The notes below the pieces were generated by a model. That model was not told the DNA's origin. It saw only the letters and a program-made list of their open reading frames with translations, and searched no databases. DNA of 64,000 bases from the NCBI GenBank assembly GCA_001403755.1, contig CYUH01000011.1, positions 1 through 64,000 on the forward strand, read 5' to 3'. Both the position numbers and the translations under genes were made by a program. This DNA is from Chryseobacterium senegalense. Lineage in GTDB: Bacteria; Bacteroidota; Bacteroidia; Flavobacteriales; Weeksellaceae. Position 1 is the stretch's first letter. Each line of letters starts with the position of its first letter. Shown here one piece after another: positions 23,928-33,163 of the stretch.

Positions 23928-24965
23928 TTGCAAGAAACCAAAAAATCAAATCCTTTGAAATCCTTTGTTACGATTGCTGTTTCCTTAGCAATTGCTGCGC
24001 TTTTCATGTGGCTCGCTCTGCGCGGTATCGAGTTTGAAAAAATTGCAGGATATTTTAAAAAGGCCAACTATTTTTGGGTATTTGCAGCCACGGTTTTTGG
24101 TATTTTGGCATATTGGTTCCGGGCGATTCGTTGGAATTTGCTTTTGGAACCTTTAGGATATAAAATCTCTAATTCCAATGCATTGTGGACGATTTCTTTT
24201 GGATATTTAATGAATCTTACCATTCCCCGCAGTGGTGAAGTTGCACGTTCTACCGCATTATATGGAGTGGAGAATGTTCCGGTGGACAAATCTTTCGGAA
24301 CCATCATTTTGGAAAGGGTAGTGGATCTCGTTTGTATGGGCTTTTTTCTGCTTCTGACTTTTGTTTTTAAGTACGATGCAATGGTGTCTTTCTTCCAATA
24401 TGTAACCGCTCAAAATGGAAACGAGCCGAAAGCTGATTCAGGGAATAAAATCTATCTCCTGTTGGGTGCTTTCGTTGCTTTAGGAATTTTATTTTTCGCT
24501 TTCAGAAAATATCTTACAAAATATCCAATTTATCAAAAGGCCATTAATTTCACAAAAGGAATTTTTCATGGGTTGACTTCCATTTTTAAATTGAAACAAA
24601 AATTAAAGTTTATTCTACTCTCCTTAGCAATATGGATTTGCTATTATTTTGCCGCGTATTTGGTGTGTTTTGCCTTGCCTGAAACCTCCGGATTTAGTTT
24701 TGCTGATGGATTTTTCATTATCGTGGTGGGAACTTTGGGAATGATGGTGCCGGCTTCCGGCGGAATTGGTGCCTTTCATTTTGCGTTGAAACTAGGGATC
24801 ATGGCACTTTTCCTTTCTATCGGAAAAAATCCCGAAGAAGGTGGAGAAGTCGGGCTTTCCTATGCGTTCATTTCTCATACCATGCAGCTGGTTATCATGG
24901 TGGTGATGGGAATTATCTCGATACCGATCCTTGCAAAGGAGCGTGCGAGATTGCTTTCCAAATAA
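23928..24965 (+). CDS. Flippase-like membrane protein (lysylphosphatidylglycerol synthase TM region family)
   Basis: This 345-residue polytopic protein from a TTG start belongs to the UPF0104/PF03706 family, related to the flippase half of MprF. It has about eight TM helices, starting SFVTIAVSLAIAALFMWLAL. Family motifs are FRAIRWNLLLEPLG, NLTIPRSGEVARSTAL and VPASGGIGAFHFALKLG. It lacks the synthase domain. Transport of a lipid or lipid-linked sugar is possible but not shown. It follows panD closely. The same pairing may be incidental. Confidence 0.85.
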   Translation: MQETKKSNPLKSFVTIAVSLAIAALFMWLALRGIEFEKIAGYFKKANYFWVFAATVFGILAYWFRAIRWNLLLEPLGYKISNSNALWTISFGYLMNLTIPRSGEVARSTALYGVENVPVDKSFGTIILERVVDLVCMGFFLLLTFVFKYDAMVSFFQYVTAQNGNEPKADSGNKIYLLLGAFVALGILFFAFRKYLTKYPIYQKAINFTKGIFHGLTSIFKLKQKLKFILLSLAIWICYYFAAYLVCFALPETSGFSFADGFFIIVVGTLGMMVPASGGIGAFHFALKLGIMALFLSIGKNPEEGGEVGLSYAFISHTMQLVIMVVMGIISIPILAKERARLLSK

Positions 24966-24988
24966 TTTGTGATGATCGCCTTAACTAA

Positions 24989-25024
24989 CAAAAAAACACG
25001 TGAAAATTTCACGTGTTTTTTTTA
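24989..25024. terminator. Bidirectional terminator
   Basis: AAAAACACGTGAAA and TTTCACGTGTTTTT form a perfect hairpin between convergent genes. Confidence 0.9.
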
Positions 25025-25040
25025 CATATAGGAGTGATTC

Positions 25041-27059
25041 TTATGATCCAAAAGCTCTTTTCAAAAGACTTTCAACCTTTGGTTCGCTACCTCGGAAGTT
25101 TTTATAAAGTTCCATCGGATCTTTGGTGCCTCCCGAAGAAAGCAATACTTTATACTTCGCGGCAATTTCGGGGTTGAAAATTCCGTTTTCTTTGAAATAC
25201 TGAAATGCATCCGCATCCAAGACTTCGGCCCATTTGTAGGAATAATATCCTGCGGAATAACCTCCCTGGAAAATGTGAGAGAAGCTTGTGCTCATCGCAG
25301 TTTCGGGATTACTTGGGTACAGGTTTGTTGCATTCGTTTCCTGCACTTCAAATGTTTTAATATCGTTTATTTTTTCATTTTTGCTGTGGTATGCCATATC
25401 TAGAAGTCCAAAACCGATTTGTCTTAAAGTTTGATAACCTTCCAAGAAATTTTTAGATGCTGCGATTTTATTTATTTTTTCGTCGGGCAAGGTTTCGCCG
25501 GTTTTATAATGTTTGGCAAAAGTTTTCAAGAATTCCGGTTCATAGCAAAAGTTTTCTAGAAACTGAGATGGAAGCTCCACAAAATCCCATTTTACGGAAG
25601 TTCCGGATAGGTTTGGATAGGTTGTATTTGCTAAAACACCGTGCAAAGCGTGACCGAACTCATGGAAAAGGGTGGTCACTTCCTGAAAAGTAAGCAAACT
25701 AGGGATGTCGGCAGTAGGTTTCGAGAAATTACAGACCACTGAAATATGCGGCCGCGAATTTTCACCGTTTTTCTTAAATTGATTTTTAAAACTCGTCATC
25801 CATGCGCCGGCTCTTTTACCTTTTCGTGGGAAATAATCAACGTACAGAAGCGCCTTGAACTCGCCATTTTCGAAGATTTCATACGTTTTTACTTCTTCGT
25901 GGTATTTTTGGATTTTATCGGTTTCCTTAAATTCGAGTTGGAATAATTTTGAAGCCAAACCAAAAACCGCGTCCTGAACTTTTTCCAATTGGAAATAAGG
26001 TTTCAACTCTTCATCATCAATGTCGAATTTCTGTTTGCGAAGTTTTTCAGCGTAATAAGCGTGATCATAGCTTTCCATTTCGTCGATTCCATCAGCTTTC
26101 GCTAAGGATTTCAATTCCTCAATCTCTTTTTCGGCAAATGGTTTTGCTTTTTCTAAAAGTTCATTCAAAAATGTATATACCTTTTCGGGAGATTTCGCCA
26201 TTCTTTCCTCCAAAACATAATCTGCGTAGTTTTTATAACCTAAGAGTCCAGCTTTTTCCTGTTTTAAAGCGACAATTTCTTTAATTAAATTCTGATTGTC
26301 GAATTCATTATTATTAAATGATTTTTTCCCGTTTGCTAACGCAAGTTCCTTTCTTAGTTCCCGATTTTCAGCATAAGTCATCAACGGAAGATAGCTCGGG
26401 TACTGCAATGTAATCACAAATCCATCGAGATTTCTTTCCTGCGCTTCTTCCCGATATTGCTCCAAAATGGGAGCGGGAATTCCCGCGAGATCTTTTTCGT
26501 CCGTAATATGTTTGAAATAATTATTGGTTTCTGCCAGAACATTTTGCCCAAACTGAAGCGATTTTTTCGATAATTCGATGCTGATATTTTTGAATTTTTT
26601 TTTGTCGGCTTCATTCAGAAGTGCACCGCTTCTTACAAAACCTTTGTATGTTTCTGTAAGCAGCATTTCTTGCTCTTCATTGAGTTTGTAATTTTCTTTT
26701 TCGTCGTAAACTTTTTTTATTTTTTCAAAAAGTTGTTCGTTTTGCGAAATTTTAGCTGAATATTCCGTCAAAAGTGGCGAAACCTCTTGAGCAATTTTCT
26801 GGATTTCATCGTTGGTTTCCGCAGAATTCAGGTTAAAGAATATTCCCGATACGACATCGAGTTTTTCACCCGAGAAAGCCAATGCTTCGATCACATTGGC
26901 AAAGGTTGGCGCTTCAGGATTTTTGACAATATCATCAATTTCCTTCTCGGATATTTTGATCAATTCCTGAAAAGCCGGAAGAAAGTGCTCTTCTTTGATT
27001 TCGTTAAAAGGAGCTGATTGATATGGAGTTTGGAAGTTTTCTAATAATGGGTTTTGCAT
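25041..27059 (-). CDS. M3 family (Dcp/OpdA-type) zinc metallopeptidase
   Basis: This 672-residue oligopeptidase from the ATG at 27059 opens NPLLENFQTPYQSAPFNEIK, typical of this family; the upstream ATG at 27101 adds 14 basic residues. The zinc motif is HEFGH in TLFHEFGHALHGVL with a downstream Glu ligand (ELPSQFLENF). SGGTKDPMELYKNFRG near the C-terminus is a family signature. There is no signal peptide, so it works in the cytoplasm on short peptides, as peptidyl-dipeptidase Dcp or oligopeptidase A do. It is monocistronic. Confidence 0.93.
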   Translation of the reverse strand: MQNPLLENFQTPYQSAPFNEIKEEHFLPAFQELIKISEKEIDDIVKNPEAPTFANVIEALAFSGEKLDVVSGIFFNLNSAETNDEIQKIAQEVSPLLTEYSAKISQNEQLFEKIKKVYDEKENYKLNEEQEMLLTETYKGFVRSGALLNEADKKKFKNISIELSKKSLQFGQNVLAETNNYFKHITDEKDLAGIPAPILEQYREEAQERNLDGFVITLQYPSYLPLMTYAENRELRKELALANGKKSFNNNEFDNQNLIKEIVALKQEKAGLLGYKNYADYVLEERMAKSPEKVYTFLNELLEKAKPFAEKEIEELKSLAKADGIDEMESYDHAYYAEKLRKQKFDIDDEELKPYFQLEKVQDAVFGLASKLFQLEFKETDKIQKYHEEVKTYEIFENGEFKALLYVDYFPRKGKRAGAWMTSFKNQFKKNGENSRPHISVVCNFSKPTADIPSLLTFQEVTTLFHEFGHALHGVLANTTYPNLSGTSVKWDFVELPSQFLENFCYEPEFLKTFAKHYKTGETLPDEKINKIAASKNFLEGYQTLRQIGFGLLDMAYHSKNEKINDIKTFEVQETNATNLYPSNPETAMSTSFSHIFQGGYSAGYYSYKWAEVLDADAFQYFKENGIFNPEIAAKYKVLLSSGGTKDPMELYKNFRGSEPKVESLLKRAFGS

Positions 27060-27159
27060 ATAGATGGGTTTTAATTGTCGATTAAAACGACGATTTTTCA
27101 ACTACAAATTTACTCAAAAATAATTTTTACATTTGTTTTAATGAACAGCTAACTTCGCG

Positions 27160-27225
27160 ATGATAATTTTTTTTAAAATTCTTCTCACTGTTTTGGCTGT
27201 TTTGATCATCACGATGTTCATCTAA
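27160..27225 (+). CDS. Possible 21-residue membrane micropeptide
   Basis: An ATG frame at 27160-27225 encodes a 21-residue, almost entirely hydrophobic peptide (IIFFKILLTVLAVLIITMFI) that would form one TM helix. It lies 20 nt before the CopD-like membrane protein gene on the same strand. Small membrane peptides of this kind exist, but no ribosome-binding site is clear and chance is a real alternative. Confidence 0.3.
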   Translation: MIIFFKILLTVLAVLIITMFI

Positions 27226-27244
27226 AACAAATACCAGAGAAATA

Positions 27245-27694
27245 ATGTCACATCATTTACTTTTAATTTTTCATTTGCTGGGAGCGGCGGTTTGGGTCGG
27301 TGGTCATTTGGTTTTGGCCATTGGAATTTTGCCGGAAGTTTTAAAGAAAAATGACCCTGAAATTTTACTCAATTTTGAAAGAAAATTCGAGAAAATAGGA
27401 ATTCCGGCCTTATTGATAATGGTAATAACCGGAGTTTGGATGGCTTACCAATTTGGGATTGGCTTAAATGCGTGGTTCCGGTTTTCAAATGCAATAGAAA
27501 CTGTGGTTTCATTGAAATTAATTTTACTTTTCCTCACCGTGCTTTTTGCACTGAGCGCCAACTTTTTTGTATTGCCAAAACTTTCTGGGAAGAATTTACC
27601 CTTGATGGCTTTTCACATAATTGCCGTAACGGTAATCGGCGTTTTAATGCTTATTTTGGGCAGTTTCGTTCGATACGGAGGAATTTCTTTGTAA
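27245..27694 (+). CDS. CopD-like integral membrane protein
   Basis: This 149-residue protein has four TM helices. The first carries the motif LLGAAVWVGGHLVLAIGILPEVL, typical of the CopD/YqhA-type domain in which conserved His residues may bind heme or copper. A further His lies in MAFHIIAVTVIG of the last helix. CopD in copper operons transports copper; stand-alone short versions like this are uncharacterised. No other copper gene is adjacent here. Confidence 0.8.
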   Translation: MSHHLLLIFHLLGAAVWVGGHLVLAIGILPEVLKKNDPEILLNFERKFEKIGIPALLIMVITGVWMAYQFGIGLNAWFRFSNAIETVVSLKLILLFLTVLFALSANFFVLPKLSGKNLPLMAFHIIAVTVIGVLMLILGSFVRYGGISL

Positions 27695-27855
27695 CTGAAA
27701 TACTTTAATTTTAAATTCTTTTTTGCTGAAATTCCAATTTTTTCTTGAGGATTCAAAGGCTCTTAAAATAATTACCTTAAATTTGTCGTTGCGATTTCAA
27801 AATAGGTAAGATTTTTGATGATTGCAACAGATTTATCAATCCGAAAATTATTTTA

Positions 27856-28908
27856 ATGAAAAAAATTACAGCCATTGCGCTTATTTCAATAGCCCTAATT
27901 TCTTGTAAGAAAGAAACAAAAACCATTACTAAAGTTGATCCACAAACCGGGAAAACTGTTACGGTAGAAGTTCCGGTAAGTGATTCCGCAACCGTTGCAC
28001 AAGAGAGTTCAACCGTGGCGATCAAAGATTCCATGGGGATTTATAAGCAAACTTTTGTATTAGAAAAAGGAAAAACTTATCCGCTCACAACTTATCAAAA
28101 AGATGTTCAGACGATGACGGCTCCGGACGGGAAATCCCAAAGCGGTACTAGCGAAACGACCGATGAAATGTCTTTTTTAGTCAATAATTTCGAGAACGGA
28201 ATTTATGATATCACCATCAACCTTTTAGGAAAAAGAAATTCACAATCTGCTAACGGAAAATCGATTGTGGTCGATACCAAGCTTACAGAACCGAAAGAAG
28301 AGCAACTAAAAATGATGTGGAAAGTGAACAAAGCTTTGGTTGGCAATACACTGAACCTTAAAATGGATCAAAACGGCAAAGTGATTTCAATTACTGGCTT
28401 TGACCCAATTTATAGCAAAGTAACAGCTTCTGTGGGCAGCGTCATCAAGGATGCCAAACAAAAAACAGCGTTTGCTAATAGTTTCAAAGAGAGTTTTAAC
28501 GAAAAAGTTCTTAAAGATCAATTTTCTAAAAACTTAATTTTAATTCCAGCAAAAGGAGCGAAAATTGGCGACAAATGGAGTGAGAGTGAAAATGCAACAC
28601 CAGACGGAAAAATAAAATTAACCACCAATTACATCCTGAAAAGTGTGGATAATGGTGTAGCAACGATTGCTGTAAATGGCGGAATTCCTAAAAAAAGCGA
28701 TAAAAAAACCCAGCAAGGAGTTACCAGAAGCATGAGTTCTGAACTTTCCCAAAACGGAATAATTACTTTGGATCAAAATACCGGCTGGATCAAAAATCAA
28801 ACGATTTCGGTGAAAACTACCCAAACGGAAACCTTGTCGGATGGCAAACAATCTCAAAGCATGAAAAGTGTTTCCAACTCTACAGTGGTGGTGAATCCGG
28901 CGAAGTAA
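27856..28908 (+). CDS. DUF6263 family lipoprotein
   Basis: This 350-residue exported protein has a lipoprotein signal peptide (ITAIALISIALISC, Cys17). After a Lys/Thr-rich linker with VDPQTGKTVTVEVPV, the body matches the Bacteroidota family DUF6263: TTDEMSFLVNNFENGIYDI, MMWKVNKALVGNTLNLKMDQNGKV, and a repeated beta-rich module. No function is known. It would be anchored in the outer or inner membrane facing the periplasm. It heads a same-strand run with a DUF4834 gene. Confidence 0.85.
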   Translation: MKKITAIALISIALISCKKETKTITKVDPQTGKTVTVEVPVSDSATVAQESSTVAIKDSMGIYKQTFVLEKGKTYPLTTYQKDVQTMTAPDGKSQSGTSETTDEMSFLVNNFENGIYDITINLLGKRNSQSANGKSIVVDTKLTEPKEEQLKMMWKVNKALVGNTLNLKMDQNGKVISITGFDPIYSKVTASVGSVIKDAKQKTAFANSFKESFNEKVLKDQFSKNLILIPAKGAKIGDKWSESENATPDGKIKLTTNYILKSVDNGVATIAVNGGIPKKSDKKTQQGVTRSMSSELSQNGIITLDQNTGWIKNQTISVKTTQTETLSDGKQSQSMKSVSNSTVVVNPAK

Positions 28909-28949
28909 ATTATTGGTGAAAACTTATCATTAATTATTCTTAAAAAAAA

Positions 28950-29174
28950 ATGAAATACCTTTTAGAAATAATTCTTACGACCATCATTATATTTTTTCTT
29001 TGGAATATCTTAAAAAGAATGTTTTTTTCTGCCTTTTACAAATTTCCAAAAGCGGACGTAAATCCAAAAACCAAGATGCAAAAACCCAATGCTAAGGTCG
29101 ATTCCAAAATTAATTGGGATGCCGAAACGGTGGAATACGAAGAGATAAAAGAAAATAAACAACCAGAAAAATAA
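28950..29174 (+). CDS. DUF4834 family small membrane protein
   Basis: This 74-residue protein has a single N-terminal TM helix (LLEIILTTIIIFFLWNIL) and a charged cytoplasmic tail ending INWDAETVEYEEIKE, the DUF4834 signature. The family is limited to Bacteroidota and commonly precedes YfhO-like genes. Here a hairpin and then the YfhO gene follow. Function is unknown. Confidence 0.85.
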   Translation: MKYLLEIILTTIIIFFLWNILKRMFFSAFYKFPKADVNPKTKMQKPNAKVDSKINWDAETVEYEEIKENKQPEK

Positions 29175-29179
29175 ACCTG

Positions 29180-29215
29180 AACCCTTTTGAATATAAAATT
29201 TTGAAAGGGTTTTTA
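29180..29215 (+). terminator. Terminator-like hairpin before yfhO
   Basis: AACCCTTT (29180-29187) pairs with AAAGGGTT (29204-29211), followed by a short T run. It may attenuate rather than stop readthrough into the next gene. Confidence 0.6.
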
Positions 29216-29232
29216 TTCATTAAAACCACAAC

Positions 29233-31794
29233 ATGGCAAAAAATAAAAATCTCATTTTCATCATCGGGAGCATTCTGGCTTTCGTTGTTTTGGCTTTGGT
29301 TTACAACAATCCGGTTCTTACGGGTAAACAGCTCTTCCAACACGATATTGTACAATACAAAGGCGGGGCAAAGGAGCTTTTAGATTATCGTGCACAAAAC
29401 GGAGCGGAAACCTACTGGAGCGATTCTATGTTTGGAGGAATGCCGACTTATCAAATGGGAGCGCAGTTTCGTGGCGATATTATTAAAAAAATTGATGATG
29501 TTCTGAATTTTTTGCCCAAACCTGCGAATTATATATTTCTGCTTTTCTCCGGATTTTTTCTCCTCGGAATGGTTGCTGTTCGCAACTGGAAATATGCTTT
29601 TTTAGGCGCTACTTTTTTCGGACTTTCTACCTATTTTTATATTGCACTCGGAGCTGGACATAACGGGAAAATTCACACCGTTGCTTATTTTGCGCCGCTT
29701 TTGGCGGGAATTCTTTTGGTTTATATCCGCAAAAAATACATCACAGGTTTCATAGTGACCACGCTGTTTATGGGGTTGCAAATTGCCGCGAACCATCCAC
29801 AAATGACCTACTATCTTTTCCTTGCACTTGGATTTTTATTCGTTTCAGAATTGGTTCGTGCAGTTCAGGGGAAAACCGATTGGAAACATTTTGGAATTTC
29901 CTCTGGAGTTTTGGCAGTGGCATTTTTATTGGGTATCGGGATGAATTCCCAAAGAATTATGGCGAATTCCGAGTATGTTTCGGAAACTGTTCGTGGGAAA
30001 CAAATTCTCGATAATGGAGTTCATTCTTCTGAAAAATCCGGAATGGACAATGAAAGTATTTTGATGTGGAGTTACGGAAAACTGGAGACTTTAAACCTCT
30101 TTATCCCAAGATTGATGGGCGGTTCCAGTAACGAAGAAGGTTCGGATAAAATGATGCAGAAAGTTCAGGAAATGGTCCAAAGCAATGTGTCTTCACAGGA
30201 AGAAATGAATCAAATCTCCAAAGGTTTTGGTTCTTTGACGTATTGGGGCGATCAACCGGGAACTTCCGGGCCGGCTTATCAAGGTGCAATCGTTTGTTTT
30301 CTGGCGATTTTGGGCTTTTTCTTTGCTTGGAAAAAATACCGTTATTGGATTTTGGGCGCGTCAATTCTCACCGTTCTTTTAGCGTGGGGAAGCAATTTCA
30401 TGATTTTATCTGATTTTTTCATTGATTATATTCCATTTTATAATAAATTCCGGGCACCGAGTTCAATTTTGGTGGTGGTTGAATTATTGTTTCCTTTAAT
30501 TGCAATTGTAGGGCTTTATCGATTTTTCAATTCTAATGAAAATACAGAAACTTCTGCGGAAAATATCTTAACAGAAGATTATAAAAAGAAAATTTTAACC
30601 TACGTAACCGGAGCTGTTATTGGAATTACTTTTATTTTGATGATCTTCGGAAAGTCGCTTTTAGGGTTTTATACTCCGAACGAAAAAACGTATTTGCCAC
30701 CTTATCTTTTAGACTTTTTGGTGGATGAAAGATTCAATATGTTTAGAATTGATGCGATAAAGGCGATTATTTATGTCGGAATCGCAGCAGCTGTGTTATT
30801 CCTGAGTTTAAAGCAAAAAATCAATCAAAATATTGCGATTTTGATCATCGGGTTGGTGAGTTTATTTGATCTTTGGAGCGTGAACAAACGCTATTTAAAC
30901 AACGATAATTTCATCGATAAAACTTTTACTGAAAATCCATTCCAAACAGAAAATTCAGAACTGCTGATGCAGAAAGTAGGTGATAATACCAATCTTCAGG
31001 CATTGTTGGCTAATGTAAATATCAACAAAACCTTGGAAACTATCGCCACTAAAGATCAGACGCATTATCGAATTTACAACCAGGTTTTAGGTACTTTTGG
31101 CGAGACCAATACTTCCTATTTCAAATCTTCAATTGGTGGTTATCATGCCGTGAAATTACGCCGTTATGATGATCTGATCAATGAATATTTCGGGAAAATG
31201 GACACAGTAAAAGTTCCGCGAATCCTAAATATGCTTAATGCAAAATACATGATTTTTGGTGAAGCAGAAAAACCTGAAGCAGTGGTTAATCCACAAGCGA
31301 ATGGCAATGCATGGTTTGTTTCCGAAGTTAAATTTGTGAATTCTCCGAACGAAGAAATTAAGCAAATTGGGGAAGTCGATACAAAGAAAATAGCGGTGGT
31401 TGCAAACAGCGACAGAAAATATTTTGAAGGAAAAACTTTGCAGGCAGATTCTACTGCTTTCTTGAATTTAACAAAATACCAAGCCAACGAATTGGAATTT
31501 AAAACTCAATCGAAAACGCCGCAGCTAGCGGTATTTTCTGAAATTTATTATCCTAAAGGTTGGAAAATGTTCATTGATGATCAGGAAGTTCCTTATATTA
31601 AAGCGAATTACTTGCTGAGAGCGGTTCACATTCCGGCGGGTAATCATACGGTGAAAATGATTTTTGAACCGGCTGTTATTCAAACCGGAAAATTAATTTC
31701 TATGATTGCCTTTGGATTATTTGTGTTGCTGAGTTTGGGTGGAATTTTCTTTCTTTACCGCAAAAGAGAAGACAAAAATTTGGAGAACAACTAA
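29233..31794 (+). CDS. YfhO family polytopic membrane protein
   Basis: This 853-residue protein of the YfhO/GT-C-like family starts with a TM helix (LIFIIGSILAFVVLALVY) and has about a dozen TM helices up to about residue 560. A periplasmic C-terminal domain with YYPKGWKMFIDDQEV follows, then a final TM near residue 830. The first loop carries GHNGKIHTVAYFAPLLAG and the conserved AANHPQMTYYLF. YfhO of Bacillus is required to glycosylate lipoteichoic acid; members in Bacteroidota are probably lipid-linked-sugar glycosyltransferases. The following glycosyltransferase starts 6 nt after the stop, which supports an envelope glycosylation role. Confidence 0.9.
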   Translation: MAKNKNLIFIIGSILAFVVLALVYNNPVLTGKQLFQHDIVQYKGGAKELLDYRAQNGAETYWSDSMFGGMPTYQMGAQFRGDIIKKIDDVLNFLPKPANYIFLLFSGFFLLGMVAVRNWKYAFLGATFFGLSTYFYIALGAGHNGKIHTVAYFAPLLAGILLVYIRKKYITGFIVTTLFMGLQIAANHPQMTYYLFLALGFLFVSELVRAVQGKTDWKHFGISSGVLAVAFLLGIGMNSQRIMANSEYVSETVRGKQILDNGVHSSEKSGMDNESILMWSYGKLETLNLFIPRLMGGSSNEEGSDKMMQKVQEMVQSNVSSQEEMNQISKGFGSLTYWGDQPGTSGPAYQGAIVCFLAILGFFFAWKKYRYWILGASILTVLLAWGSNFMILSDFFIDYIPFYNKFRAPSSILVVVELLFPLIAIVGLYRFFNSNENTETSAENILTEDYKKKILTYVTGAVIGITFILMIFGKSLLGFYTPNEKTYLPPYLLDFLVDERFNMFRIDAIKAIIYVGIAAAVLFLSLKQKINQNIAILIIGLVSLFDLWSVNKRYLNNDNFIDKTFTENPFQTENSELLMQKVGDNTNLQALLANVNINKTLETIATKDQTHYRIYNQVLGTFGETNTSYFKSSIGGYHAVKLRRYDDLINEYFGKMDTVKVPRILNMLNAKYMIFGEAEKPEAVVNPQANGNAWFVSEVKFVNSPNEEIKQIGEVDTKKIAVVANSDRKYFEGKTLQADSTAFLNLTKYQANELEFKTQSKTPQLAVFSEIYYPKGWKMFIDDQEVPYIKANYLLRAVHIPAGNHTVKMIFEPAVIQTGKLISMIAFGLFVLLSLGGIFFLYRKREDKNLENN

Positions 31795-31800
31795 GTTCAA

Positions 31801-33090
31801 ATGAAAGATAAAAAAATCTTAATCATTACTTATTATTGGCCGCCTGCAGGTGGACCTGGCGTTCAGCGTTGGTTAAAATTTGCGGAATATTTACCGGATT
31901 TTGGTTGGAAACCTACAGTATTCATTCCTGAAAATCCGAGTTATCCGATTTTGGATGATACGTTGGAAAAGGATGTTGCCGAAAATTTGGAAATCATCAA
32001 AACTAAAATTTGGGAACCCTATCAAATCGCGGAATTCTTTGGAAAAGACAATAAAAAATTCAAAGCCGGACAATTTGATGTGGGTGAAAATCAAAACTTG
32101 AAATCCAGACTTTCCATCTGGGTTCGCGGAAATTTTTTCATTCCGGATGCGCGGGTTTTTTGGGTAAATCCATCGGTAAATTATCTCAAAAATTATTTAA
32201 AAGAAAACCATTTTGATGCTTTGGTTACCACTGGCCCTCCGCATTCTGTGCACTTAATTGGTTTAAATTTAAAAAAAGAATTTCCTGATCTAAAATGGAT
32301 TGCCGATTTCCGAGATCCGTGGACGGAAATTTCTTATTACCAGCATTTGAAATTAACAAAATTTGCCGATCGAAAACACCGAAATCTTGAACAAAAAGTT
32401 TTTGAAAATGCGGATATCACTTTGGCAACAAGCTATTCCGATGCCGAAAATTTCAGGAGAAAAGGAGCGAAGGCCGTTTGTATTACCAATGGTTTTGATG
32501 TTGACAACCAAAAATCAAAAACCGCAGACCCGGAACCAACAACTCATTTTACTTTAAGCTATATCGGTATTTTGGAACAGCTGCGAAATCCCGAGGTTTT
32601 ATGGAAAGTGTTGACTGATTTAATTAAAGAAAGCGAAGATTTTAGAAAGAACTTTCAACTAAAATTTGTCGGTAGAGTTGATGATAGAATTTTGGATAAA
32701 ATTACCAACTCCGAACTTAATAATTCGGTGAAAAATCTAGGTTATCTTCCTCATTCCGAAGCGAATTTGGAAATGCAAAATTCTGATTTGCTATTGATTA
32801 CTAATTTCCCTGAAGATAAATCAAAAGGAATTATTCCCGGGAAAATTTTCGAATATTTGGCAACGAAAAAACAAATTATTTCTTTTGGCCCAAAGCAGAG
32901 CGATGTGAAACGCATTTTAGAAGAAACCCGCGCGGGCAAACATTTTTCTTACGATGATTATGAAAGTGTGAAAGCATTTATCGTAGAAAAATTTAATGAT
33001 TGGAAATTTGGAAATATCTCTTCAAATACAGAAAATATCGAGCAGTTTTCCAGAAAGAATTTAACGAAGAAATTAGCAGAAATACTTTAG
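31801..33090 (+). CDS. Glycosyltransferase (GT4-like superfamily)
   Basis: This 429-residue protein has a GT-B fold. The N-terminal domain has the typical opening ILIITYYWPPAGGPGVQR and WIADFRDPWTEISYY. The C-terminal nucleotide-sugar domain has LSYIGILEQLRNP, LKFVGRVDD and the signature region KGIIPGKIFEYLATKKQII with the conserved Glu. It would transfer a sugar in the cytoplasm to a lipid or polysaccharide intermediate. The 6-nt spacing after yfhO makes them a two-gene operon. Confidence 0.9.
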   Translation: MKDKKILIITYYWPPAGGPGVQRWLKFAEYLPDFGWKPTVFIPENPSYPILDDTLEKDVAENLEIIKTKIWEPYQIAEFFGKDNKKFKAGQFDVGENQNLKSRLSIWVRGNFFIPDARVFWVNPSVNYLKNYLKENHFDALVTTGPPHSVHLIGLNLKKEFPDLKWIADFRDPWTEISYYQHLKLTKFADRKHRNLEQKVFENADITLATSYSDAENFRRKGAKAVCITNGFDVDNQKSKTADPEPTTHFTLSYIGILEQLRNPEVLWKVLTDLIKESEDFRKNFQLKFVGRVDDRILDKITNSELNNSVKNLGYLPHSEANLEMQNSDLLLITNFPEDKSKGIIPGKIFEYLATKKQIISFGPKQSDVKRILEETRAGKHFSYDDYESVKAFIVEKFNDWKFGNISSNTENIEQFSRKNLTKKLAEIL

Positions 33091-33119
33091 TTTTTGTTTA
33101 AAATAAAAAGATTCCTCAA

Positions 33120-33153
33120 TAAAAAAAGCGGGCCGAAACCCGCTTATTATTTT
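33120..33153. terminator. Bidirectional terminator
   Basis: AAGCGGG/CCCGCTT with flanking A and T runs lies between the convergent glycosyltransferase and cysteine synthase genes. Confidence 0.88.
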
Positions 33154-33163
33154 ACCGTTAATT

